5,954 nucleotides of DNA from an uncultured Dehalococcoidia bacterium (GCA_903890885.1 CAITCX010000463.1:1-5954); one strand, 5' to 3'; numbered from the stretch's first letter, positions 1 through 5,954 are shown. The notes: generated from the letters alone by a model not told the origin. Translations and numbers: made by a program.

Positions 1-212
1 CCTTAAATCTGGGCACTCTGCTGGAAGGCAACGCCAATGATGACAACATCGTCAACATCACCGACTTTGGTATCCTGGCAGCTACATATGGTAAAAGCAC
101 CCCCGACTATGATAACCGGGCTGACTTTGACGGCAACGGGATAATCAACATCGCCGACTTCGGCTTGCTGGCGGCCAACTACGGCCAGAGCGCGCCGGTA
201 GGGGTGCCATAA
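1..212 (+). CDS. C-terminal part of a dockerin type I-like (EF-hand repeat) protein, 5' end outside the window
   Basis: The open frame enters from the left edge (first full codon at 3) and ends at TAA 210-212, leaving 69 residues. They form two copies of a dockerin/EF-hand-like calcium loop plus helix. In fragment numbering, loop 1 has Asn10, Asn12, Asp14, Asn18, Asp21, followed by FGILAATYG. Loop 2 has Asp41, Asp43, Asn45, Asn49, Asp52, followed by FGLLAANYG. The D-x-[DN]-x-[DN]-x3-N-x2-D spacing and the duplicated helix are typical of dockerin type I. In cellulosome bacteria such domains bind cohesins. In many other bacteria and archaea they end large secreted proteins whose partner is unknown. 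The domain is followed by only eight residues (QSAPVGVP), so it is C-terminal. The catalytic or adhesive part lies upstream and cannot be named. The protein is probably exported (inference from the domain type). Confidence 0.85.
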   Translation, partial: LNLGTLLEGNANDDNIVNITDFGILAATYGKSTPDYDNRADFDGNGIINIADFGLLAANYGQSAPVGVP

Positions 213-292
213 AGAGAAAATGTAAATATCCTAATCAACTATCGACGTTAAATAAGAAACAGGAATAGCCGCCCATAAACAGGTAATTTTAC

Positions 293-371
293 AGGCCAGG
301 TTGAGAAACCGGCAAGTGCCGGAGAGATGGAGAACTACGGCTTTGAGATTAGTTCTTTCTCAACCTGGCCT
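293..371. repeat. 79-base folded element: perfect 16-bp inverted repeat enclosing two smaller hairpins
   Basis: Arms 293-308 (AGGCCAGGTTGAGAAA) and 356-371 (TTTCTCAACCTGGCCT) are exact reverse complements. Inside are a GC-rich hairpin, CCGGC 309-313 / GCCGG 318-322 with loop AAGT, and a second one, GAACTA 332-337 / TAGTTC 350-355. They are joined by a short purine-rich stretch at 323-331. Together they would make a three-way junction as RNA or single-stranded DNA. No run of T follows, so it is not a standard intrinsic terminator. It lies upstream of the likely promoter at 384-411, so it is probably not in the leader of the next gene unless transcription starts further up. It could be a MITE-like or REP-like palindromic repeat, a processing or stability element in the 3' region of the dockerin gene, or an undescribed structured RNA. 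I do not match it to a known riboswitch class. Confidence 0.6.
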
Positions 372-383
372 CCCAGCCCATTA

Positions 384-411
384 TTGATTTCACCTCGCTT
401 TGTGCTACAAT
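384..411 (+). promoter_or_regulatory. Likely sigma-70-type promoter of the DUF362 gene
   Basis: A -35 box TTGATT (384-389) and a -10 box TACAAT (406-411) are separated by 16 bp. They match the consensus at 4 of 6 and 5 of 6 positions. Transcription would begin near 418, giving a leader of about 26 nt before the GTG at 444. This supports the internal start, because the upstream ATG at 327 lies before the promoter. Confidence 0.55.
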
Positions 412-443
412 TTTACGCAGTAATCCAATTTGGAGATGTCACA

Positions 444-1559
444 GTGGAACAGAGAAACAGTTCAAAAGTGTGGTTTACCGATATGCGGGCGCCTGCCGGC
501 ACCAGTCTTCTGGTTAAGCTGACCCGGCTTATGCAAAAGGCCGGCATGGATTCTATCGATTTTAAAAATAAATATGTGGCAGTTAAAATGCACTTCGGAG
601 AACAGGGCAATCTATCCTTCCTGCGTCCCAATTATGCCAGGACTGTTGTGGATATGGTCAGGTCCCTGGGGGGAAAGCCGTTCCTTACCGATTGCTCAAC
701 TCTTTATCCAGGCAGCCGGAAAAATGCCCTGGAACACCTGTATACCGCTTATGAAAATGGTTTTTCGCCATTTTCGACCGGCTGCCATGTGATCATAGCT
801 GACGGCCTCAAGGGCACCTCTGAAACCAGGGTTCCCCTTAACTGCCAATATGTGAAAGAAGCCAAAATAGGTGCGGCCATCATGGACGCTGATATCATTG
901 TTTCTCTTAACCATTTTAAGGGTCACGAGCTCACCGGGTTTGGCGGCGCCTTGAAGAACCTCGGCATGGGCTGCGCTTCGCGTGCCGGTAAAATGGAGCA
1001 GCACTCGGATGGAAAACCTGCTGTCGATCGCAAATCATGCACCGGCTGTGGTACCTGTCTTAAAAATTGTGCGCAGTCAGCTATAACCCTCAACCAGAAG
1101 AAGGCCTCCATAAATGAATCAAAGTGCGTCGGCTGCGGGCGCTGCATCTGTGCTTGCCCTGCCAATGCCATCCAGGCGCCTTTCGATGCCTCCAATAAAG
1201 CTGTGAGCTACAAAATAGCCGAATACGCCCTGGCCGTTGTCAAAGGCCGTCCCCATTTTCATATCAGCCTGGTTATAGATGTCTCTCCTTATTGTGACTG
1301 CCATGGGGATAACGATACCCCTGTTGTTCCCGATGTAGGCATGTTTGCCTCTTTCGATCCTGTCGCCCTGGATAGAGCCTGTATTGATGCGGTTAATAAA
1401 CAGCCCGCTGTTGCCGGCAGTATTCTGGATCAACGGGCCCGTACTCATCATGACCATCTCACCGATGTTCATCCCACTACCGACTGGCATTGCTGTCTTG
1501 AGCATGCTGAAAAAATCGGCCTGGGCACCGGCTCATATGAACTGATTATTGAAAAATAG
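444..1559 (+). CDS. DUF362 domain protein with a C-terminal two-cluster [4Fe-4S] ferredoxin module
   Basis: This 371-residue protein opens with KVWFTDMRAPAG, the usual start of DUF362 proteins. An ATG at 327 would add 39 unlike-family residues and lies inside the inverted repeat and upstream of the promoter. GTG 444 has GGAG (432-435) 8 nt ahead and is preferred. The DUF362 core includes KMHFGEQGNLSFLRPNYAR near residues 50-70, TDCSTLYPGSRKNALEH near 90, and HFKGHELTGFGGALKNLGMG from His157. The ferredoxin part has CxxCxxCxxxC with Cys199, 202, 205, 209, and a second set with Cys228, 231, 234, 238; both should bind [4Fe-4S] clusters. An extra Cys236 sits in the second motif. No signal peptide or membrane helix is seen, so it is likely cytoplasmic. 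The family is common in anaerobes; its reaction is not established, and an electron-transfer or iron-sulfur-linked role is inference. It looks monocistronic. Confidence 0.9.
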   Translation: MEQRNSSKVWFTDMRAPAGTSLLVKLTRLMQKAGMDSIDFKNKYVAVKMHFGEQGNLSFLRPNYARTVVDMVRSLGGKPFLTDCSTLYPGSRKNALEHLYTAYENGFSPFSTGCHVIIADGLKGTSETRVPLNCQYVKEAKIGAAIMDADIIVSLNHFKGHELTGFGGALKNLGMGCASRAGKMEQHSDGKPAVDRKSCTGCGTCLKNCAQSAITLNQKKASINESKCVGCGRCICACPANAIQAPFDASNKAVSYKIAEYALAVVKGRPHFHISLVIDVSPYCDCHGDNDTPVVPDVGMFASFDPVALDRACIDAVNKQPAVAGSILDQRARTHHDHLTDVHPTTDWHCCLEHAEKIGLGTGSYELIIEK

Positions 1560-1583
1560 TTGCCTGCCTTTTTAATAACGGTT

Positions 1584-1611
1584 TTTACTATTTATTAATA
1601 AGGGACATAAT
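1584..1611 (+). promoter_or_regulatory. Possible promoter ahead of the small membrane ORF
   Basis: TTTACT (1584-1589) and CATAAT (1606-1611), 16 bp apart, match the -35 and -10 consensus at 4 of 6 and 5 of 6 positions. A start near 1618 would leave about 44 nt before the ATG at 1662. The region is AT-rich, so chance matches are easy. Confidence 0.3.
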
Positions 1612-1661
1612 TTGGTATATACTTGTACTGGACTTATCTGTTAAAATTCTGGTTAGAACGT

Positions 1662-1760
1662 ATGAAAATTTCTAAAGCACTTCTTTATATACTTTATGCG
1701 ATTATGGCTATTGTCATCATCGTGTCTTTGGTGTTTGCCTTTATTCCCGGGCGGAGTTAG
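1662..1760 (+). CDS. Possible 32-residue single-helix membrane peptide
   Basis: An ATG at 1662 opens a 32-codon frame ending at TAG 1758-1760. It encodes two lysines near the N-terminus (Lys2, Lys5), a continuous hydrophobic stretch of about 23 residues (roughly 6-28, rich in Leu, Ile, Val, Ala and Phe) and a short tail PGRS with Arg31. That is the layout of a small bitopic membrane protein, or of a signal-anchor without a passenger. The ribosome binding site is weak (GGTTAG about 6 nt before the start). A possible promoter lies at 1584-1611, and the next gene starts 231 bp downstream behind its own promoter. No family is recognised. The hydrophobic composition argues for a real peptide, but short AT-rich frames can look like this by chance. 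Confidence 0.4.
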   Translation: MKISKALLYILYAIMAIVIIVSLVFAFIPGRS

Positions 1761-1859
1761 TTTATCCTCACCCCCGGATGCGATCCCCGAAATACTGAAA
1801 ACTACAGTTATAACATATGCAATTAATATCGCTCCAATAATGTAATATATGAAAAACTA

Positions 1860-1888
1860 TTGTTTCAAAGCTGGGGCTGTTATATAAT
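1860..1888 (+). promoter_or_regulatory. Strong sigma-70-type promoter of the glycosyltransferase gene
   Basis: TTGTTT (1860-1865) and a perfect TATAAT (1883-1888) are separated by the optimal 17 bp. Transcription would begin near 1895, leaving a leader of about 97 nt before the ATG at 1992. The leader contains a small hairpin, CGAAA 1898-1902 / TTTCG 1910-1914, and ends in a clear ribosome binding site, GGAG 1981-1984, 7 nt before the start. Confidence 0.6.
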
Positions 1889-1991
1889 AGGCATAATCGA
1901 AAAGACTACTTTCGGGCGCTACAGGTAAAATCGTCAAGTTTCATTGTGCGGTTCAAAGAATTGGCTAAAAACTATTCGTCGGAGAAATTAG

Positions 1992-4217
1992 ATGGCGCCT
2001 CGGCGACAAAAAAATAGCCAGATCAAGCCAAAGCCGGACAAAGCTTTTTCAGAAAGAAATATTCTGGACGAGTCAGCCACCGGCAAGTCCAGGCCTTCCG
2101 TGATTAATGACGATTCTGGCCGTATCTCCAGGCTATTAGCCACCCCTGTTCTTGGTATTTCGGCCTTGCAGTTCGGACTTTTAGTCTTGATCGCAATATC
2201 AGCTTTCCTGTTGTATTTAGCGACGGCCTCCAGGACTATGCCCACTGGTGATAGTGGCGATCTCATATCGGCTGCCTGGAGCCTGGGGATTCCCCACCCC
2301 CCGGGATACCCGATAGTAACCATGCTTGGGCACTTGATGGGTTTCCTTCCCTGGGGAACTCCAGCCTTTCGCATTAACCTTCTCTCCGCCATATTAGACT
2401 CGTTAGCTCTCGCCGTAATTGGCTATGGACTTTTCAGACTTATGGCGGCCAATTTTCTAAAACTGGGTAAAAATGCCGGTCAAATATGTTTGATCGCCTG
2501 TACGGTTACTGGTGTTGGTCTTCTGGCCGTTTCAAAAACCTTCTGGAGTTATTCAATCGTCGCCGAAGTCTTTGCCCTGAATAACCTGTTCGCTGCCAGC
2601 ATTATCGTGCTCATGCTGGAGTGGCTTAAAAAACCTCAAAAACGGTTGTTTCTCTGGATAAGTGGCCTGGTTGCCGGGCTGGGCTTAGCCAACCAGCTTA
2701 CCATTGCGCTGCTGGCTCCAGGACTTTTCGTCCTGTTATTTTGGGGCATTGCGCGCTGGCGCAGCGAGGCAAGGGCACATTTGCCAAACCGGCAATCCAG
2801 GTCTGGCTCAATTGACCCGGGTTACCCCATACGCGAAATTGCCATCGCCGTCATATTTTTTGTGGTTGGCCTCTTGCCCTACATTTATTTACCCCTTGCG
2901 GCGGGGACTGATCCTCCCGTAAATTGGGGCAATCCCAGCAGTTTTATAAATTTCTGGCACGTTGTAATGCGCATTGATTATGGTACATTTAGTTTTGGTC
3001 CTAGTTCAGTTGGTTCTACTTTAGCGGCCGGCAGCCGGTTCCAGCAGTTAACCTTTTTTGCCAGTTACTTCATTAATAATTTTACCTGGGTGGGAATAAT
3101 TTTGGCTGTACTAGGCGCCGTCTGGTTTTTTATAAAACGCCAGATAGAACTTCTCGGGCTTGGCCTGGCTTTTCTTATCGGTGGGCCTTTATTTATGATT
3201 CTGGCCAATCCTCCGCTTAACATACCTTTATCCCAGGGTGTATTTGAACGCTTCTATATTATGCCGAGTATCCCTTTTGTTTTCTTTATCGCTGCCGGTG
3301 TGGCGTGGCTATTGGAATTGGCGAATAAACTGGCCAACAAAAAGGCCAGCGTATTTTTGCCGAGAGGGTTGGTTACACTATGCCTTATAGCCTCTATTCT
3401 TGGGCCGGTAGGGCTGGCTTTTAACAGGCTTCCGGCGCTTGATTTGAAACATGATGCTGTGGCTGAGGATTTTGGCCGGGATTTGCTGGCAAAACTTGAG
3501 CCAAACGCTATTCTTATTATGGACGGTGACGAGCCTCACATGTGCGTCACATATCAACAAACCGTGTTGGGCTACAGGAAAGACGTCGTAGCCATTGATT
3601 TTCAATTCCTCGCGACTCCCTGGTACATGGACGAGTTGCGCCGTTTTCATCCTGAAGTTACCATACCCGCATTTTCACCGGATAAACGCACGTTATTAGC
3701 TGATTTTGTAACTGCTAATCTGGAGCACCACGCAGTATACGGAGCAGGGTTCGGTCACATTTTTGATGAACTGACAGATACCTTTGACGAATTGCGTTCA
3801 GGTTTACCGGTTCGGTTCATGAAGAAAGGTGATGTTACGGACTCGTATGCTTTTTTGAGAGCAGAAAGCGACTATTTCGCCAGCCTGCATTTTCCTGATA
3901 AGACTTATCCTGATACTTCCTGGGAAGCGGAAATAGGCGGTTTCTACAGTCATCTCGCTCTTGAAATTGGGACATCCCGGGATAAACATGGTCCGCAACC
4001 CGATGCCGACTTTGTAAAAAAAATGTATCGCATTGCCATTCTCAATGATCCCGGCGATTATGTCGCCTATGGGAATCTTGCCCTGGTGCTTTGGAATAAC
4101 GCAGGACCATCTATCGAAGTCCAGGTGTTAATGGTTAAGTATCTTCAACTTGCTCCGGAGGGCGCGCAAAAGGAAGCAGCACGCGCCTTTCTAGCCGGGT
4201 TACAGAACGGGAAATAA
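1992..4217 (+). CDS. DUF2723 / GT117-type GT-C membrane glycosyltransferase (protein O-mannosyltransferase-like)
   Basis: This 741-residue integral membrane protein has a polar, basic N-terminus (1-55) and a first helix at about 57-78. The family's extracytoplasmic loop follows: TGDSGDL with Asp87 and Asp90, then IPHPPGYP with His102 and Pro103-Tyr106, and the FRINLLSA segment. Asp87 sits where GT-C enzymes carry the catalytic or metal-binding acidic residue. Many further hydrophobic helices follow, with LLPYIYLP (294-301) and DPPVNWGNP (307-315), both typical of DUF2723. The last helix is at about 457-477. Residues 478-741 are soluble and probably extracytoplasmic; the final 50 or so look helical and TPR-like. 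The family uses lipid-linked sugar donors; eukaryotic TMEM260 is an O-mannosyltransferase of this family. Sugar and acceptor cannot be read here. The start is set by GGAG 7 nt before ATG. The gene stands alone. Confidence 0.85.
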   Translation: MAPRRQKNSQIKPKPDKAFSERNILDESATGKSRPSVINDDSGRISRLLATPVLGISALQFGLLVLIAISAFLLYLATASRTMPTGDSGDLISAAWSLGIPHPPGYPIVTMLGHLMGFLPWGTPAFRINLLSAILDSLALAVIGYGLFRLMAANFLKLGKNAGQICLIACTVTGVGLLAVSKTFWSYSIVAEVFALNNLFAASIIVLMLEWLKKPQKRLFLWISGLVAGLGLANQLTIALLAPGLFVLLFWGIARWRSEARAHLPNRQSRSGSIDPGYPIREIAIAVIFFVVGLLPYIYLPLAAGTDPPVNWGNPSSFINFWHVVMRIDYGTFSFGPSSVGSTLAAGSRFQQLTFFASYFINNFTWVGIILAVLGAVWFFIKRQIELLGLGLAFLIGGPLFMILANPPLNIPLSQGVFERFYIMPSIPFVFFIAAGVAWLLELANKLANKKASVFLPRGLVTLCLIASILGPVGLAFNRLPALDLKHDAVAEDFGRDLLAKLEPNAILIMDGDEPHMCVTYQQTVLGYRKDVVAIDFQFLATPWYMDELRRFHPEVTIPAFSPDKRTLLADFVTANLEHHAVYGAGFGHIFDELTDTFDELRSGLPVRFMKKGDVTDSYAFLRAESDYFASLHFPDKTYPDTSWEAEIGGFYSHLALEIGTSRDKHGPQPDADFVKKMYRIAILNDPGDYVAYGNLALVLWNNAGPSIEVQVLMVKYLQLAPEGAQKEAARAFLAGLQNGK

Positions 4218-4236
4218 CTGAACCGGAGGGGAAGTT

Positions 4237-4496
4237 GTGTCTGAAGTGACTTTCCCTATTGACGAAGGCTAGATTACTGACTAATTGGATGACCTGCCAG
4301 GCCCAGTCACCTAAGATACCTCAGTGGCCCCGTCTCAGGTTATGGTGAGTGGCATCAGCCAAACTGTGATCCTGGTTGATGATCAGAATAGGGAGAATCA
4401 TTATTTCGATATAGAGCCAAAAGGATATTCTGCCTCAAGGGGAAAAGAAGTGGGAAAAGATGATATTATCCAGAATGCCAATAACATCACCACGTT
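4237..4496 (+). pseudogene. Possible decayed coding region between the glycosyltransferase and hydrolase genes
   Basis: Eight bases after the glycosyltransferase stop lies a very good ribosome binding site, GGAGGGG (4225-4231), 5 nt before GTG 4237. The frame reads only VSEVTFPIDEG before TAG 4270-4272. The same frame has further stops at TAA 4282-4284 and TAA 4309-4311. It is then open from 4312 past 4496, encoding a polar, protein-like stretch that includes ILVDDQNRENHYFDIEPKG and KEVGKDDIIQNANNITTFQ. Beyond 4497 the frame runs antisense to the hydrolase and is probably spurious. A start signal, frame continuity and plausible composition suggest a former small gene co-transcribed with the glycosyltransferase and inactivated by point mutations. 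No family is recognised. Alternatives are a GTG-started real ORF from 4324, or chance. Confidence 0.35.
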
Positions 4497-5279
4497 TCAG
4501 GCGCTTAAAAAGCTCATTATTTCTTTATTGAATCTGCGGCTCATCTCCAGGAAGACCGCGTGGGAACCGTTTTCTATTTTAACCAGTTTTGCGCCGGGTA
4601 TTTGCCTGGCCAGCGGTTCTGAAGAGGCCGGTCTCACGCACCTGTCTTTGGTTCCGGTTATGACCAGGGTTGGCGCCTTTATCAGCTTCAACCTGTCTGC
4701 CGTATTGTGAGTCATTAAGGCGTCCCGCTGACCGAGAGTGCCGGGATAGGCCGCTGCCCCCATCCGCCGGTTCATCATACTCTTGAGGGGCAGGAAAATC
4801 AGCCGGTATAAGGCACTGTTGATGGCCAGGCTCATGGCTGCACCAGGGATCCGCTGAGGTGTCAATTGCGTCGCCTGCATAAGCTCTGGCGTCAAGCCGC
4901 TGTCGGCATCATTGTTATTGCTCCAGGCGCCCAGCAGTATCAATTTGTTCACCCTTTCCGGAAAATTTATCGCTATTTCCTGGGCGATTGCCGCTCCCAT
5001 GGAAAACCCCAGTATGTGGGCCTTTTTTACCCCCAGTTCGTCCATGAGGGCTACAGTATCCTCCGCCATCATTTTGGCAGAATAGGGGCCTTCCGGCTTG
5101 TCCGACTTTCCTGAGCCCCGGTTGTCAAAAGTGATGACCCGGAATCGTTTTTTAAAAGCGGGCGTTTGTAAAAGCCAGTCTCTAATATTTCCTGTAAATC
5201 CGTTTATTATTACTAATGGCTCGCCCTCCCCTTTGGCCTGGTAATTTATCCTGATTCCCTTGATTTTTACGGCAGGCAT
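4497..5279 (-). CDS. Alpha/beta hydrolase (3-oxoadipate enol-lactonase/PcaD-like fold)
   Basis: This is a complete 260-residue single-domain alpha/beta hydrolase of usual length. The oxyanion-hole region is NGFTG (26-30). FDNRGSGKSDKP (51-62) is the conserved strand-4 loop. The nucleophile elbow GFSMG puts Ser93 as nucleophile. The acid is Asp212 in TGTKDRCV, and His240 in NGSHAVFLE completes the triad. A cap region lies at about 120-195. There is no signal peptide, so it is probably cytoplasmic. The sequence style resembles PcaD-type lactonases and small-molecule esterases, but substrate cannot be predicted from it; haloalkane or ester hydrolases share the motifs. The start is firm: AAAGGAGGAG (the complement of 5284-5293) lies 4 nt before the ATG. 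It diverges from the HtrA-like gene and converges on the glycosyltransferase side. Confidence 0.9.
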   Translation of the reverse strand: MPAVKIKGIRINYQAKGEGEPLVIINGFTGNIRDWLLQTPAFKKRFRVITFDNRGSGKSDKPEGPYSAKMMAEDTVALMDELGVKKAHILGFSMGAAIAQEIAINFPERVNKLILLGAWSNNNDADSGLTPELMQATQLTPQRIPGAAMSLAINSALYRLIFLPLKSMMNRRMGAAAYPGTLGQRDALMTHNTADRLKLIKAPTLVITGTKDRCVRPASSEPLARQIPGAKLVKIENGSHAVFLEMSRRFNKEIMSFLSA

Positions 5280-5324
5280 ACGGCTCCTCCTTTCAGCCCT
5301 GCTTCACAGGCAGTTTCTACTTTC

Positions 5325-5330
5325 ATTATA
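5325..5330 (-). promoter_or_regulatory. Likely -10 box for the alpha/beta hydrolase
   Basis: On the minus strand this is a perfect TATAAT. Transcription would start near 5318, about 39 nt ahead of the ATG at 5279. The hexamer 17 bp upstream (minus strand GAACAA, 5348-5353) is a poor -35, so an activator or a different sigma factor could be involved. Confidence 0.4.
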
Positions 5331-5379
5331 GTTCCCGGCCCGCCTGGTTGTTCGCTGAGCCGCCATTATCCCCAAAGAG

Positions 5380-5408
5380 ATGATTTTGTGAGATCTGGCG
5401 TGTATAAT
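5380..5408 (+). promoter_or_regulatory. Likely promoter of the HtrA-like gene
   Basis: A perfect TATAAT at 5403-5408 has ATGATT (5380-5385) 17 bp upstream as a weak -35, matching 3 of 6 positions. The start would fall near 5415, giving a leader of about 100 nt. The two opposed -10 boxes, about 75 bp apart, make 5280-5516 a divergent promoter region. Confidence 0.4.
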
Positions 5409-5516
5409 ATCACTACAACTTAATTGCGCCCACTGTCGCCAGGGAAAATATATTGCATAAATTGGGAATTCCGGCTTTACCTGTCAACTCATCACCTGAA
5501 TTAAGGATAATACACG

Positions 5517-5888
5517 ATGAAGCAATATAAATGGGTTTTGACAGAGCTCATCTTTTTTGTAATCGGCCTGATTATTTTAGTGGGCTGTACGCCACTCCCT
5601 GCTTATTCTCAGGTATTTAATAAGATTAAACCAGCGGTAGTATCGGTTAATCGTGCGACCGGTTGGATTTATCAAGCCTCCGGTATCATCGTAACCAATA
5701 ACCATGTTGTTGCAGGTGTCCAATCTATCACCGTGCAGCTGCATAATGGAAAAACCTGTACTCCCGTTTCGGTCAAAACCGATCCGGCAGCAGATTTAGC
5801 CGTACTCAAGATCGATGTTGGAAAATTACCTGTACTAAATCTTATTCAAAAATTAAACGCCACAATTATAACCTACGGCAAAGACTAA
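5517..5888 (+). pseudogene. Truncated HtrA/DegP-like (S1C) serine protease with lipoprotein signal
   Basis: The frame gives 123 residues; S1C proteases usually exceed 300. The N-terminus has Lys2 and Lys5, a hydrophobic segment (about 11-22) and a lipobox LVGC with Cys24, so the product would be a lipoprotein outside the membrane. KIKPAVVSVN (36-45) begins the protease domain. TGWIYQASGIIVTNNHVVAG carries the catalytic His63, and TDPAADLAVLKID carries the catalytic Asp93. After KLPVLNL the expected GDSxxLxxGxxVxxxGN region is replaced by a short tail and TAA 5886-5888. The GNSGGP motif with the nucleophile Ser, and any PDZ domain, are absent from the remaining 66 bases. It should therefore be proteolytically inactive. 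The ribosome binding site AAGGA (5503-5507) is 9 nt before the ATG. Most likely a gene remnant; a short regulatory or decoy product is less likely. Confidence 0.75.
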
Positions 5889-5922
5889 CAATAAAACGAA
5901 GCTAACGTAACACACCGAAAAT

Positions 5923-5940
5923 CCCTCTCATTGAGGGTTT
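5923..5940 (+). terminator. Weak terminator-like hairpin after the HtrA-like fragment
   Basis: CCCTC (5923-5927) pairs with GAGGG (5933-5937) around the loop TCATT and is followed by only three T. With a bulged T5922 the preceding AAA could pair with TTT 5938-5940. It lies 34 bp past the stop codon, a fitting position, but the stem is short and the T-run is poor. Confidence 0.35.
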
Positions 5941-5954
5941 CCGAAAACGTTGAA

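Noticed and set aside
293..371. Integron attC site or intrinsic terminator
   Set aside because: The arms contain GTTGAGA and TCTCAAC but in the wrong order and without the attC consensus ends. There is no T-run behind the stem.
327..443. N-terminal extension of the DUF362 protein from ATG 327
   Set aside because: It overlaps the inverted repeat, lies upstream of the probable promoter, and does not resemble DUF362 N-termini.
1560..1600. Intrinsic terminator after the DUF362 gene
   Set aside because: T-runs are present but only a weak, all-AT stem can be drawn, so no terminator is called.
4229..4256. Terminator hairpin after the glycosyltransferase gene (GGGAAGT / ACTTTCCC)
   Set aside because: The stem needs a bulge, has a 13-nt loop and no T-run. 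It also overlaps the ribosome binding site and GTG of the likely remnant.
4497..4710. Plus-strand continuation of the open frame that starts at GTG 4324
   Set aside because: It lies opposite a well-supported alpha/beta hydrolase with a full catalytic triad, so this part is most likely spurious.
1..5954. CRISPR array, tRNA or rRNA gene, insertion sequence
   Set aside because: No regularly spaced repeats, cloverleaf or rRNA-like segment, and no transposase-like frame, were seen on either strand.

Overview
The window holds unlinked chromosomal genes rather than an obvious operon or mobile element. The mix suggests an anaerobic bacterium: a dockerin-type C-terminus, a DUF362 protein with two [4Fe-4S] motifs, a DUF2723-type membrane glycosyltransferase, a PcaD-like alpha/beta hydrolase and an HtrA-type lipoprotein fragment. 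The protein style and intermediate GC would suit Chloroflexota of the Dehalococcoidia type. That placement is inferred from resemblance and not proven.

Layout. Positions 1-212 hold the 3' end of a gene ending in a two-repeat dockerin/EF-hand domain. The next gap (213-443) contains a striking 79-base folded element with a perfect 16-bp inverted repeat, then a good sigma-70-type promoter for the DUF362/ferredoxin gene (GTG start at 444, not the upstream ATG at 327). Positions 1560-1991 carry a possible 32-residue single-helix membrane peptide and then a strong promoter with a leader of about 97 nt. These precede a 741-residue GT-C glycosyltransferase of the DUF2723/GT117 kind, with a large C-terminal extracytoplasmic part.

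Behind the glycosyltransferase lies a stretch that looks like a decayed coding region: a strong ribosome binding site and GTG, three in-frame stops, then a protein-like open frame. This meets the 3' end of an alpha/beta hydrolase on the minus strand. The hydrolase gene and an HtrA-like gene on the plus strand diverge from a gap of about 240 bp, with a perfect TATAAT on each strand. The HtrA-like gene keeps the catalytic His and Asp but stops before the Ser region, so it is probably a broken gene. A small hairpin follows it.

The genes do not form one pathway. Two could act at the cell surface (glycosyltransferase, HtrA lipoprotein) and one is probably exported (dockerin protein). DUF362 and the hydrolase look cytoplasmic. 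No clear new defence or mobile system is visible. The items most worth follow-up are the folded element at 293-371, the tiny membrane ORF, the remnant at 4237-4496 and the truncated protease.
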